From Variovorax sp. JS1663 (GTDB lineage: Bacteria > Pseudomonadota > Gammaproteobacteria > Burkholderiales > Burkholderiaceae_C): 64,000 nt of DNA. A model generated the notes under the pieces. The model was not told where the DNA came from. It saw only the letters and a list, made by a program, of their open reading frames with translations, and searched no databases. The stretch is from assembly GCF_002157355.1 (NCBI RefSeq), contig NZ_LYMK01000035.1, positions 16,480 to 80,479 of the forward strand. Reading direction: 5' to 3'. Each line of letters starts with the position of its first letter. The first letter of the stretch is position 1. Below are positions 1 through 8,145 of the stretch, piece after piece. The translations under genes were made by a program, and so were the position numbers.

Positions 1-69
1 TGAGGGGGCAAGGAGCGGGCCGATGGCCCCCGGGTCGTTTTCCGTCGCGGCACTGGAGCTCCTCTGGGG

Positions 70-1356
70 TCACAGCAGTTCGTTGAATGCATAGAACGTG
101 TTGTCCTGACACCGATGCCAGAGACCCCGCCGAGCCCACGCATCGGCCCGTAACTCCGTGCAGTCACGGGCGTCGCGTTCGAAGATGGCCTCCAACCGCG
201 CGGCCAGGGCTTCGTCGCGCACGCCCAGTGTGACCTCGTCGTTGGTCTCGAATGACCGGTCGTCGAAGTTGCTCGAGCCGATCGCGCACCACACCGAGTC
301 GACAGCCATGACCTTCTGGTGCAGCAGGCACTTCGGGTATTCGAAGATGCGCACACCACCGGCGAGCAGATGGTGGAAATTGCGGTGTGCCGCGTGCTGG
401 ACCATGGGCATGTCCGACGCCTCGGTCGAAGGCACCATCACTCGGACGTCAACCCCGCGCTGCGCCGCGTCGCACAAGGCATCAATCGCCTCACGGTCCG
501 GCAGGAAGTAGGGGTTCTGAATCCAGATCCGCCTGCGCGCGACGCACAGCACCAGGTGGTGCAGGATTTTCACGGCCGGCGGAGAGCCCTCCGGCTTGAG
601 GCTTGCCACGTGCACGGCGACATCGCCCACGCGCTGGAGTGGCGGGAAGACGTCGTCGCCGACGAACAGTTCCCCCGTGTCCTCTACCCAGTTTTCGCTG
701 AAGGCCCCCTGCACCGCGTGCACGATCGGCCCGCGCAGGCGAACGCCCAGGTCGCGGACGTGCTCGCGGCTCTCGCCGTTGCCCATCCAGCCATCGACGA
801 CGCAATGGCCGCCGACGAACGCCACCCGGCCATCGACCACCAACAGCTTGCGATGATCGCGCTCGTTGAAGACGCCGATGTTGCGGATGTGCCGCGGATG
901 ATGCATCCTGAGCGGGCAGCCCCCTTCGCGGAGGCGCACTGCATCACGCCCCATCTTCTTGCCGCCATCGGCGTCGACCAGCACGCGCACCTTCACCCCG
1001 CCGCGATGACGTTCGAGCAAGGCATCCACGAGGCGCGCGCCCAGCACACCCTCCTTCCACAGGAAGGTCTCGAAATGCACGGAGGCCTTCGCCTCGCGGA
1101 TCTCGTCGAACATGGCTTCGAAGAAGGCGCCGTTCTCCAGCAGTTCGACCGCGTTGCCTTCGTAAACGGTGCCTTGCGTCAGCCCTGACAAGGACGGCAG
1201 CAAGTCGGTGAGGGGCGCGTCGCATTCGACCACCAGGCGTGGATCGCGGTGCCGGCGAATCGACCAGATGACGAGGCCCAGCACGACGACGACGATCGCC
1301 AGCGCGAGCGCGAGCCAGGTAGGCCATGACGGCGAGGGAGACAGCTCAACGCTCAT
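70..1356 (-). CDS. Phospholipase D / cardiolipin synthase family protein
   Basis: Membrane-anchored enzyme of the PLD superfamily, probably a cardiolipin-synthase-like phosphatidyltransferase acting at the inner membrane. Counting from the GTG at 1362, residues 15-34 form one hydrophobic segment, and both HKD motifs are intact: H170-x-K172-x4-D177 (in HRKLLVVDG) and H348-x-K350-x4-D355, followed by GSSNFDDRS. At about 430 residues it is shorter than ClsA, which has two membrane segments, and fits the ClsB/ClsC-like group or an uncharacterised branch. I chose the ATG at 1356; the GTG six bases upstream is equally possible because neither has a strong ribosome site. A second PLD gene of the same build lies at 2228-3511 on the other strand, so the two are divergent paralogues. 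Family assignment is firm; the lipid substrate is not known. Confidence 0.9.
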   Translation of the reverse strand: MSVELSPSPSWPTWLALALAIVVVVLGLVIWSIRRHRDPRLVVECDAPLTDLLPSLSGLTQGTVYEGNAVELLENGAFFEAMFDEIREAKASVHFETFLWKEGVLGARLVDALLERHRGGVKVRVLVDADGGKKMGRDAVRLREGGCPLRMHHPRHIRNIGVFNERDHRKLLVVDGRVAFVGGHCVVDGWMGNGESREHVRDLGVRLRGPIVHAVQGAFSENWVEDTGELFVGDDVFPPLQRVGDVAVHVASLKPEGSPPAVKILHHLVLCVARRRIWIQNPYFLPDREAIDALCDAAQRGVDVRVMVPSTEASDMPMVQHAAHRNFHHLLAGGVRIFEYPKCLLHQKVMAVDSVWCAIGSSNFDDRSFETNDEVTLGVRDEALAARLEAIFERDARDCTELRADAWARRGLWHRCQDNTFYAFNELL

Positions 1357-1386
1357 GCCCACTCTCGCAGTCGCAGGCCGGAATCG

Positions 1387-1575
1387 TCATTCCTTGGGAT
1401 CGATGCCCTTGATCGGATCTTTCGTCACGTCCTTCCCGATCTCGACGACCTTGTCCTCGTTGGCCTCGTCGCGAAACTCTCCCGGTTGCTCCTCCGTGCT
1501 CTTTTCCATGTTGTCCTTGACGCTCTCGCGACTCGTCTTGGGCTGTTCCCTTGTGGGCGGTTCGTTCGCGTGCAT
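1387..1575 (-). CDS. Small hydrophilic acidic protein
   Basis: A 62-residue protein starting at ATG 1575, chosen because AAAGGAG lies about 6 bases upstream on the minus strand. The ORF could extend to 1641, but those extra codons carry no ribosome site. The product is highly charged (many Glu, Asp and Lys), has no Cys and no hydrophobic segment, and looks intrinsically disordered. It ends 30 bases before the PLD gene at 1356, in the same direction, so the two are probably co-transcribed. Small hydrophilic proteins of this kind are common in environmental beta-proteobacteria and are often stress-induced, but I do not recognise a named family. Confidence 0.6.
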   Translation of the reverse strand: MHANEPPTREQPKTSRESVKDNMEKSTEEQPGEFRDEANEDKVVEIGKDVTKDPIKGIDPKE

Positions 1576-1977
1576 GGTGTCTCCTTTCGAGTGGCCGACC
1601 CGCAGCCGGCTGCATGCCGATTGCCGGCACGCTCCGAGCATGGCGGCAGGGGCAGCCGTGCGATGTCAGGCAAGAAGATGTTTGTGCGTAGGGCGCGCCG
1701 GCGGGGGGGCGCTCATCGGTCTTCGCGGACGCGCAAGCGGTCGTCAAGAACAAGGGCTGAAGCCGCGACGAACAATTCGGCCACTCACCGAGTTTTCCGG
1801 CTCGGTCCTACGTGCAAAGGTCGCTGCCGACGCCACCATCGAATGTGAAGATTTCACACGAGCAACGAGGGAGCGCTGCTTGGGGAGGAGCCCGGGTGGA
1901 TCGGCATCCGGCGACTTCGGCACGCCCAAAGGGGCCGAGCACAAAGGGCCTGGGGCACACGACGCGGAGCACATGAG
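1576..1977. other. Intergenic region between divergent PLD loci
   Basis: About 400 bases without a convincing gene on either strand. Open frames cross it but have no ribosome sites and give Arg/Ser/Pro-rich translations typical of GC-rich non-coding frames. It must hold the promoters for the minus-strand unit (1575 leftwards) and for the small gene at 1978. I see no clear sigma-70 hexamers. Confidence 0.5.
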
Positions 1978-2145
1978 ATGTCAAAGTATGAAGATGAAGA
2001 TTTCTGGGAAAGTGCATCTCGCCGACAGGCACTCGAATCAAACCGGCGCCGCGAAGCGAAGATGTTCGCGAATGGCTGGCGCCGCAACATCCTCTTCGTT
2101 GTCCTGCTCGCGCTGACCTTGGTCTGTTTCCTCACGTTGAGCTAG
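1978..2145 (+). CDS. Small C-terminally anchored membrane protein
   Basis: A 55-residue ORF beginning MSKYEDEDFW. The N-terminal 36 residues are hydrophilic and very charged, and the C-terminal 19 or so (from about N37, ILFVVLLALTLV...) form a single hydrophobic helix that reaches the stop. This is the shape of a tail-anchored small membrane protein. A GGAG lies about 10 bases before the ATG. It ends 82 bases before the PLD gene at 2228 in the same direction, so it may belong to the same transcript. No family is recognised. The contrast between the charged part and the clean hydrophobic tail is the main reason to think it is real. Confidence 0.5.
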   Translation: MSKYEDEDFWESASRRQALESNRRREAKMFANGWRRNILFVVLLALTLVCFLTLS

Positions 2146-2147
2146 CC

Positions 2148-2234
2148 ATGCTCAAGCGGTACAAGAAGATCGAGCAGTACTGCAAGCCCCACCCGCTGAC
2201 TGGCCCGGGGAATCCTGCGAATGCATCATGGTGA
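2148..2234 (+). CDS. Possible 28-residue leader peptide overlapping the PLD start
   Basis: A short ORF starts at ATG 2148, two bases after the stop of the preceding small gene. It encodes a basic peptide (begins MLKRYKKIEQYC) and stops at TGA 2232-2234, overlapping the PLD start codon at 2228 in another frame. The layout would allow translational coupling of three ORFs. It could also be chance. There is no independent ribosome site and no recognised family. Confidence 0.25.
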   Translation: MLKRYKKIEQYCKPHPLTGPGNPANASW

Positions 2235-3511
2235 AGCTTCGAAGCAAGCAAAAGCTGATTCTGGGAATCCTGCTGCTGACCCTTGCTGCCGCGATCGTTG
2301 TCGTCAATCTCGCCGGCGGCGAAAAGAAGATCGGGGAGCAGGTCCACCGTGAATACTCCCTTCATGACGCCCAGTATCAGCGGGCCCTGGGCGTCCTTCT
2401 CGGCCCTCCCATTACAGGCGGCAATCGCTTCGAAGCTCTTCACAACGGCGATCGAATCTTTCCGCCGATGCTTGCAGCCATACTCAGCGCGCAGCACAGC
2501 ATCACCTTCGAGACCTACATCTACTGGTCGGGCGATATCGGCAGGGCGTTCGCCGACGCGCTGGCGCAGCGCTCTCGTGCGGGCGTCAAGGTCCACGTGC
2601 TGCTCGACTGGGTCGGCAGTGCAAAGGTCGACGAAGCGTTCATCAAGGAGATGGAGGCTGCGGGCGTGCAAGTTCGAAGGTTTCACGAGCCGCACTGGCA
2701 CAACCTGGGAAAGATGAACAACAGGACCCACCGCAAGCTGCTGGTCGTGGATGGACGAGTTGGCTTCACCGGCGGAGTCGGCATCGCGCCGGAATGGACA
2801 GGCGATGCCCAGGACGCAGCGCACTGGAGGGACTCCCATTTCCGCGCTGAAGGACCGGTTGTGGCGCAGATGCAGGCGGTGTTCATGGACAACTGGATCA
2901 AGGCAACTGGCGACGTGCTGCATGGCGAACGATATTTCCCTGCGCTGGTCGCGGCAGGGTCGCAACGCGCCCAGGTGTTCAGCAGCTCGCCGTCGGGGGG
3001 CAGCGAGAGCATGCGCCTCATGTACCTGCTCTCGATCGCGGCAGCCACGACGTCGATCGACCTGTCGAGCGCCTATTTCGTTCCGGATGAACTCACGGTG
3101 CAGGCGCTGGTCGCCGCCATGCGCCGCGGCGTCCGGCTGCGGATCATCACACCAGGGCCGATCATTGACTCCCAGACGGTGCGCAGCGCCTCGCGTGCGA
3201 GCTGGGGTCGGCTGCTCGAAGCGGGCGCCCAGATCAGCGAATACCAACCAACGATGTTCCACTGCAAGGTCTTCACCGTGGACGGATTGCTGGTCTCGGT
3301 CGGCTCTACCAACTTCGACAACCGGTCGTTCAGATTGAACGACGAGGCCAACCTCAACATCTATGACGCGGATTTTGCGGCCCAACTGACAGCCCAATTC
3401 GAGGCGGACATGAAGCAGGCCAAGCGGGTCACCCTGGAAGCCTGGCGCAGTCGGCCTTGGTCAGAGAGAGCCCAGGAACAGCTGGCGAACCTGCTGGCTC
3501 TGCAGCTTTAG
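2228..3511 (+). CDS. Phospholipase D / cardiolipin synthase family protein
   Basis: A 427-residue member of the PLD superfamily with one N-terminal membrane segment (about residues 9-28). Both HKD motifs are complete: H168-x-K170-x4-D175 (HRKLLVVDG) and H345-x-K347-x4-D352, followed by GSTNFDNRSF. Known members of this type transfer phosphatidyl groups to glycerol or phosphatidylglycerol, or cleave phospholipid head groups, at the cytoplasmic membrane. It matches the divergent gene at 70-1356 in length, topology and motif spacing, so the pair are paralogues. Translation may be coupled to the short ORF ending at 2234. The start codon ATGGTG has no strong Shine-Dalgarno sequence, which fits coupling. 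Confidence 0.9.
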   Translation: MVKLRSKQKLILGILLLTLAAAIVVVNLAGGEKKIGEQVHREYSLHDAQYQRALGVLLGPPITGGNRFEALHNGDRIFPPMLAAILSAQHSITFETYIYWSGDIGRAFADALAQRSRAGVKVHVLLDWVGSAKVDEAFIKEMEAAGVQVRRFHEPHWHNLGKMNNRTHRKLLVVDGRVGFTGGVGIAPEWTGDAQDAAHWRDSHFRAEGPVVAQMQAVFMDNWIKATGDVLHGERYFPALVAAGSQRAQVFSSSPSGGSESMRLMYLLSIAAATTSIDLSSAYFVPDELTVQALVAAMRRGVRLRIITPGPIIDSQTVRSASRASWGRLLEAGAQISEYQPTMFHCKVFTVDGLLVSVGSTNFDNRSFRLNDEANLNIYDADFAAQLTAQFEADMKQAKRVTLEAWRSRPWSERAQEQLANLLALQL

Positions 3512-3518
3512 GGCGCGA

Positions 3519-3629
3519 CTATGGGGCATCGGCGCGCGATACACGTGCCGGGCCAGCGCCCTCCGACGCGATGAACGCGTCCATCGTGGCGACGGTGTCC
3601 TGCAGGTCGCTGGAAAGGTCGAAATCCAT
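3519..3629 (-). pseudogene. Short remnant resembling an acyl-CoA dehydrogenase N-terminus
   Basis: A 36-codon minus-strand ORF translates as MDFDLSSDLQ followed by DTVATMDAFIAS. This looks like the first helix of acyl-CoA dehydrogenases, which typically begin MDF-x-LS-x-x-L/VQ. It stops after a few further residues with no dehydrogenase core in any frame nearby. If the resemblance is real it is a decayed 5' end left by a deletion. The match is short and made by eye, so this is tentative. Confidence 0.25.
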
Positions 3630-3673
3630 GGTGTGTGGCGGAGTGGGCGATTCTGCGGATCATCGCGATCTCC

Positions 3674-4456
3674 TCACGGAACCTTGACGGAAATGTTCGC
3701 TCGTTCGGTACCCGGAGGGGTGGCCAGGGTCGCCCAGAAATCGGTGGTGCGCATCCAGGGCTGAAGCCCCATGGGAAAGTCCAGGCTGGGAATCGGCGGA
3801 AGTTCGGCCGCGTTGAAATCATTTCCGTAGAGCACCAGGGGCTGGGTCGCGTCGGGGTGCTGGATGTTGGGGTGAACGGCCTGCAGGGCCACGTTCCAGT
3901 TGTCCAGCAGGTCCTTGCGCGTGATGGGCCCATTGGGTTTGTCGGCGGTCGGGTGCAACGCCCGGTGGTGGAAGGCCGTCACGCCCTGGCCGGCGGGCGT
4001 CGCCTTGAATGCCCTCCACGCTTCGAACGCAGGTGTGCCGAACGTGACGACGGCTTCGATCTTGCCCGGCGCAAACGCCGCCTCCAGCCACTGGTGGCGG
4101 TACGACTGGATGCCAGGGTCGTTCAGATGCGGCAGCGCCATGTCCTGGTTGTAGATGCCGTAGACGAACGCGTTGATCATCAGGTAACTCTTCGAAAAGC
4201 CCAGCTTCTCGACAAAACCCTGCACGCGGCGGCCAGCCTGGCCCGACAGGATGCGACGCGTGAACGCCTCGGTCTGCGCGGGATCCTGGCCGATGACGAG
4301 AAGGCGTGCGCTGCCGTTCGCGCGTCCCCGGTAGAAGATGGGGCCCCAGAGAGAACGGAATCCGTCGGCGCCCTTGTACACCGTGTCGTCGGGGTAGTTG
4401 CGGCACAGCGTCCTGAACGCGCCGGTCGGTCCGGTATCGAAAGGGTCGGTGATCAT
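3674..4456 (-). CDS. Uracil-DNA glycosylase superfamily protein
   Basis: A 260-residue cytoplasmic protein of the UDG fold, likely removing uracil or a related damaged base from DNA. Two family signatures are visible: the water-activating loop GQDPA (residues 56-60, after the strand RLLVI) and the C-terminal substrate-binding loop HPT (168-170, in HHRALHPT). The sequence between them (IGQDPAQ...FGTPAFEAW) fits the family-4-like or uncharacterised UDG group rather than classical Ung, whose motif is GQDPYH. The gene starts with ATG and is single, convergent with the PLD gene on its left and divergent from the amidohydrolase at 4635. Its true lesion specificity cannot be read from sequence. Confidence 0.75.
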   Translation of the reverse strand: MITDPFDTGPTGAFRTLCRNYPDDTVYKGADGFRSLWGPIFYRGRANGSARLLVIGQDPAQTEAFTRRILSGQAGRRVQGFVEKLGFSKSYLMINAFVYGIYNQDMALPHLNDPGIQSYRHQWLEAAFAPGKIEAVVTFGTPAFEAWRAFKATPAGQGVTAFHHRALHPTADKPNGPITRKDLLDNWNVALQAVHPNIQHPDATQPLVLYGNDFNAAELPPIPSLDFPMGLQPWMRTTDFWATLATPPGTERANISVKVP

Positions 4457-4634
4457 CGGGGCTCAGTTGAAGACACACGTTCCGTCAAGTCTCGTCATCC
4501 CTTCGGCTCGAGTCATCCTCAAGATGATGTACGGCGCCTCTCGACAGCCGCCAGCCGAAGGTTGAAGATGGCCCGCACGCTCGCTTCATCCGCTTGGGGT
4601 GCTGACGGAGGCGCCTTGACGCATAGGAGGCATC

Positions 4635-6185
4635 GTGAGTCTTGTCATCTCAGGGCGGGTCGTTCCCATCACGCAGGACTCCAGCGTGGCTGCCTCCGAG
4701 AAGGATGCCTTCCAGGGCAAGGTCTGGATCGGTGACGACGGTCGCATCGAGCGCGTCACGCGCGGCAATGCCGCGGGCCCCGGCAGTGGATTCGACAAGG
4801 CGCCCGTCGTGGACGTCGGGAGCAATCTCGTCCTGCCGGGCTTCGTCGACCTGCACAGCCACCTTGCCTATGCAACGCTGCCGCTGTGGGTCGATCCTGG
4901 CCGGACGCTGCCCTTCCTGCACCACGATTCCTGGCCTTCGGCGCGAACCTACGCTGCGGACATCACCTGGCCGGCGTACGCCTTCATCGAGGCGTCGCCC
5001 CGTGAGCTTCTGGCATATGCCGAGGTGCGGGCACTCGTCGGGGGCACGACCAGCATCCAAGGGTCGCCGCCCAAAAACCGGCCTCTGGATGGCTGGATGG
5101 TCCGCAACGTCGAGGACGAGACTTTCGGAGGCAGCGTCAAGTCGAACGAGGTCCTCTCCTCTACGCTCACCCTCAAGCCGGAAGTTCTTGCCAGGAGGTC
5201 TGCGCAGATGAAGAACGGCGCCACCTTCATCTATCACTGCGCCGAGGGGCAGGTGAACTCGATCGTCGAGCGGGAATACCAGAGCGCTCGCAGATGCGGC
5301 TGCCTGCAGCGCGGGTTCGTCGCCATCCACACGAATGCCGTGAATCCAGGCGGATACGACGCATGGACGGAACCCGGTGCGATCGTCTGGTCGCCGTTTT
5401 CCAACCTGTGGCTCTACGGAAGCACGACGGACGTGCCTTCGGCGCTGGCCTTGAAGATTCCGGTGTGCATTGGTTCGGACTGGGGACCCTCGGGCACCCG
5501 CAATGTGCTCGGGGAGGTCAAGGTCGCATCGCTCGTCAGCAAGAGCAAGGGCTGGAAACTGTCGCCCTACGAACTGGTGCGCATGATCACGTGCGTTCCC
5601 GGCGACGTGCTCAAGGAAGCGTGGGGCGCACAGGCCGGGCGCCTGCAGCCGGGTGCGCTCGGCGATGTCGTGGTCATCAAGGCAGCCTCATCCGCCGAGC
5701 CTTTCGGCACGGTCCTCGCAGCCACCGAGAAGGACGTGCGCTTCGTTGTGGTCGGCGGTCGCCCGCTGTACGGTGATACGAAACTCATGAAGGCGGCCAA
5801 GGCAAGCTCGCCATCAAGCCTCAGCATCGCTGGAACGAAGCGAACGCTGTCGATGGCCAGGCTCGAGGACCCTTCCCAGCCCTGGGACTTCGCCAGCGTG
5901 CTGGCCCGGATGGAGCAGGTCCGCGCCGACCCCAAGAAGGAGATCGACGCCGCGAAGAAGGCCTTTGCCGCCGCGGGCGGCCTGCAGGACGGCGTCCCGC
6001 GCCTGCGCCTGGCCCTGGACATGCCATTGGGCAGGGTGCCCATCGGCGGCCTGCCCAAGGACCTGGGCGAGGTGGTCGTTCCCCCCATCCAACCGCTTGA
6101 GCACGACGCCGCCTTCTTCGCTTCGATCAAGGGGCGCGGCTTCCATGCGGGGATCCTGGACGAACTGGGCAAGTTCTACGCGTGA
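4635..6185 (+). CDS. Amidohydrolase-family metal-dependent hydrolase
   Basis: A 516-residue metal-dependent hydrolase of the amidohydrolase superfamily (imidazolonepropionase/cytosine-deaminase-like fold). Metal ligands can be placed: H74 and H76 in DLHSH, H201 in YHCAEG, H232 in IHTNAV, and D282 in IGSDWGPSG. The N-terminal 65 residues and the part after about residue 320 make the usual composite beta-sandwich. A C-terminal extension of about 110 residues is unusual. The GTG start is set by a perfect AGGAGG four bases upstream (4625-4630). There is no signal peptide. It heads a co-directional set with the S41 peptidase (start 6196) and the YVTN protein (8146), so the three may act together. 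The substrate is unknown. Confidence 0.8.
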   Translation: MSLVISGRVVPITQDSSVAASEKDAFQGKVWIGDDGRIERVTRGNAAGPGSGFDKAPVVDVGSNLVLPGFVDLHSHLAYATLPLWVDPGRTLPFLHHDSWPSARTYAADITWPAYAFIEASPRELLAYAEVRALVGGTTSIQGSPPKNRPLDGWMVRNVEDETFGGSVKSNEVLSSTLTLKPEVLARRSAQMKNGATFIYHCAEGQVNSIVEREYQSARRCGCLQRGFVAIHTNAVNPGGYDAWTEPGAIVWSPFSNLWLYGSTTDVPSALALKIPVCIGSDWGPSGTRNVLGEVKVASLVSKSKGWKLSPYELVRMITCVPGDVLKEAWGAQAGRLQPGALGDVVVIKAASSAEPFGTVLAATEKDVRFVVVGGRPLYGDTKLMKAAKASSPSSLSIAGTKRTLSMARLEDPSQPWDFASVLARMEQVRADPKKEIDAAKKAFAAAGGLQDGVPRLRLALDMPLGRVPIGGLPKDLGEVVVPPIQPLEHDAAFFASIKGRGFHAGILDELGKFYA

Positions 6186-6195
6186 GGAGATGGTC

Positions 6196-8091
6196 ATGGC
6201 AACAAGAACGACGCCTCTGCAAAGGGCACAGGCCGGTACGCTGTTGAGCAAGCGGGCGGGCCTGCTCAAGGTCAGCCACGAGAAGGCGCCAGCCCCTTCC
6301 GACGAAGAGCTGGACGCGGCTGAACGCGAACTCGTGATCGACGCATTGCTGACGGCCATCGGCGGCGCGTACTGCCACCTGCTGCAAAAGCGCGCCGGAT
6401 ACGCCAACGATCCGGTGCAAGCGCTGCAGTTGCTGCGCACGCACGCGGCGGACATGAGCGACACGGAGTTCCACATGATCCTGACCGGCATCATCGTGGA
6501 TCTGCGCGACGCCCACACCATCTACTCCGGCCCGAGGCCGCTCGCAGGCGCCGTCGCAAGGCTCCCGTTCCTTGTCGAGCAGTACGGCTCGGCCGACGCT
6601 CCCGCCTTCCTGGTGACCAAGGTTGCGCAGACGAAGCTCATCAAGGATCCCAAGTTCAAGCCCGGGGTCCGGCTCGAGACATGGGGCGGAATGCCGTTCG
6701 GGCGTGCCGTCGCGATCCACGCCGACCGTGAAACGGGTGGGCGGCCCGACGCCAGGCTGGCGCGCGCGCTGGAGTCGTTGACCTTCCGCTCCCTTCAGTA
6801 CGGCCCGCCCCCGGACGAGATGTGGGTCGACATCGGCTTTCGCGAAGCCGAGCGCAAGCCGCTGCGAGAGGTCCGCATCCCGTGGAGCTTCGTCCGGCCC
6901 GGGCGGGCATCGACCGGTGTGCAGCGCGGCGCGCATGCAGCCCTTCGGCTTGCCGTCAGCCCTGCCGCAGAGCAGGTGCGGCGCGCGAAGAAGCTGATGT
7001 TCTCCGGCAAGCAGTGGCAGGCAGAGAACCAGCGACAAGCGCTGGCCAGAGATCCTGGCTGGCTCGAGACGCGCTTTCCTGACGCATTGTCCGCACGAAA
7101 AGTCGCGGCCAAGGCGCCACTGGGCGAGATCGGATATGTGCGCATCTGGACTTTCGACGTCGAGGACCACCTGGCTTTCGTCGACGAGGTGGCGCGCTTG
7201 GTGGAGCAATTGCCCGACACCGGCCTGATCATCGACGTACGCGGCAATCCTGGTGGCCTCATCTGGGCAGCGGAGCGGCTGCTGCAGTTGTTCACCCCGA
7301 ACTCGGTGTCGCCGACACGGTTCAGCCTGGTGGCAACTCCGCTGACGCGAGCGATGGCCAGCAGCCCCTTCAATCGCATGGAGCTCGAGCCGTGGATCAC
7401 CTCTCTCGAGTCGGCCATCTCCACCGGTGAGGCCTATTCGCAGGCTTTGCCGATCACCGACCCTGCGTGGTGCGACGATGTGGGGCAGCGTTACGGCGGG
7501 CCCGTCGTGTGCGTGGCCGATGCCAACACGTATTCGTCGGGCGACCTCTTTTGCGCCGGCTTCGTGGACAACGAAATCGGCGCGCTCGTGTGCGTCGGGC
7601 AGGCCACGGGCGCAGGCGGGGCCAACGTGTGGACGAGCCAGGATCTGGCAGACGCCCTGGAGGGCACCGAGTTCGAGCTTCCACGCCTTCCCAAGGGCGT
7701 GAACTTCACGATGGCGTTTCGCCGGGCGGTTCGCGCCAGGGACTCGGCAGGCGTGCCGATCGAAGACATCGGTGTTGCAGGCATTCCCTACGCCATGACA
7801 CGGCGGGATGTACTGGATGGCAACGCCGACCTCATCGGCTATTGCGCCCAGCTGCTTACCGGCGCGCCGCGCAGCAGCCTTCGCGTGGAACTCACAAGAT
7901 CCGAGGTGAGTGTCACGTCGACCGGCCTCGATGAAATGGAAACCTACGTCGATGGAAGGCCGGCCGCGGCGGCGCGCGCCATCACCGACGGAAATGTGTT
8001 GTTCCCCCGCCCCGGCAAGGGAACAACACTTGAGATCGTGGGCCGCAAGTCCGGCGCGGTCGTACAGCGGCGCCGGGTCTCGTTGGCATAG
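6196..8091 (+). CDS. S41-family (tail-specific/tricorn-like) peptidase
   Basis: A 631-residue serine peptidase of family S41. The core runs from about residue 305: strand IGYVRIWTF, then DVRGNPGG (347-354), and the nucleophile region DANTYSSGD with Ser447/448, followed by the GQATGAGG loop. The N-terminal part (residues 85-112, ending LRDAHTIYS) matches the helical domain that precedes the core in tail-specific proteases. There is no signal peptide, unlike most CtpA/Prc enzymes, so it should be cytoplasmic. I placed the start at ATG 6196, six bases after GAGGAG; the ATG at 6190 directly abuts that site. It begins 10 bases after the amidohydrolase stop, which suggests co-translation and a shared pathway, perhaps cleavage of a peptide or modified amide. 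Confidence 0.8.
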   Translation: MATRTTPLQRAQAGTLLSKRAGLLKVSHEKAPAPSDEELDAAERELVIDALLTAIGGAYCHLLQKRAGYANDPVQALQLLRTHAADMSDTEFHMILTGIIVDLRDAHTIYSGPRPLAGAVARLPFLVEQYGSADAPAFLVTKVAQTKLIKDPKFKPGVRLETWGGMPFGRAVAIHADRETGGRPDARLARALESLTFRSLQYGPPPDEMWVDIGFREAERKPLREVRIPWSFVRPGRASTGVQRGAHAALRLAVSPAAEQVRRAKKLMFSGKQWQAENQRQALARDPGWLETRFPDALSARKVAAKAPLGEIGYVRIWTFDVEDHLAFVDEVARLVEQLPDTGLIIDVRGNPGGLIWAAERLLQLFTPNSVSPTRFSLVATPLTRAMASSPFNRMELEPWITSLESAISTGEAYSQALPITDPAWCDDVGQRYGGPVVCVADANTYSSGDLFCAGFVDNEIGALVCVGQATGAGGANVWTSQDLADALEGTEFELPRLPKGVNFTMAFRRAVRARDSAGVPIEDIGVAGIPYAMTRRDVLDGNADLIGYCAQLLTGAPRSSLRVELTRSEVSVTSTGLDEMETYVDGRPAAAARAITDGNVLFPRPGKGTTLEIVGRKSGAVVQRRRVSLA

Positions 8092-8145
8092 CCGGAAGCG
8101 ATCCGTCGTCGCACGAGGGCGCCGGGCGTAGACGCTATTCAGGGG

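Noticed and set aside
1..69. GGGCC-GAT-GGCCC hairpin at the left edge as a terminator of the first PLD gene
   Set aside because: No T-run follows on the minus strand. The window edge also prevents reading the context.
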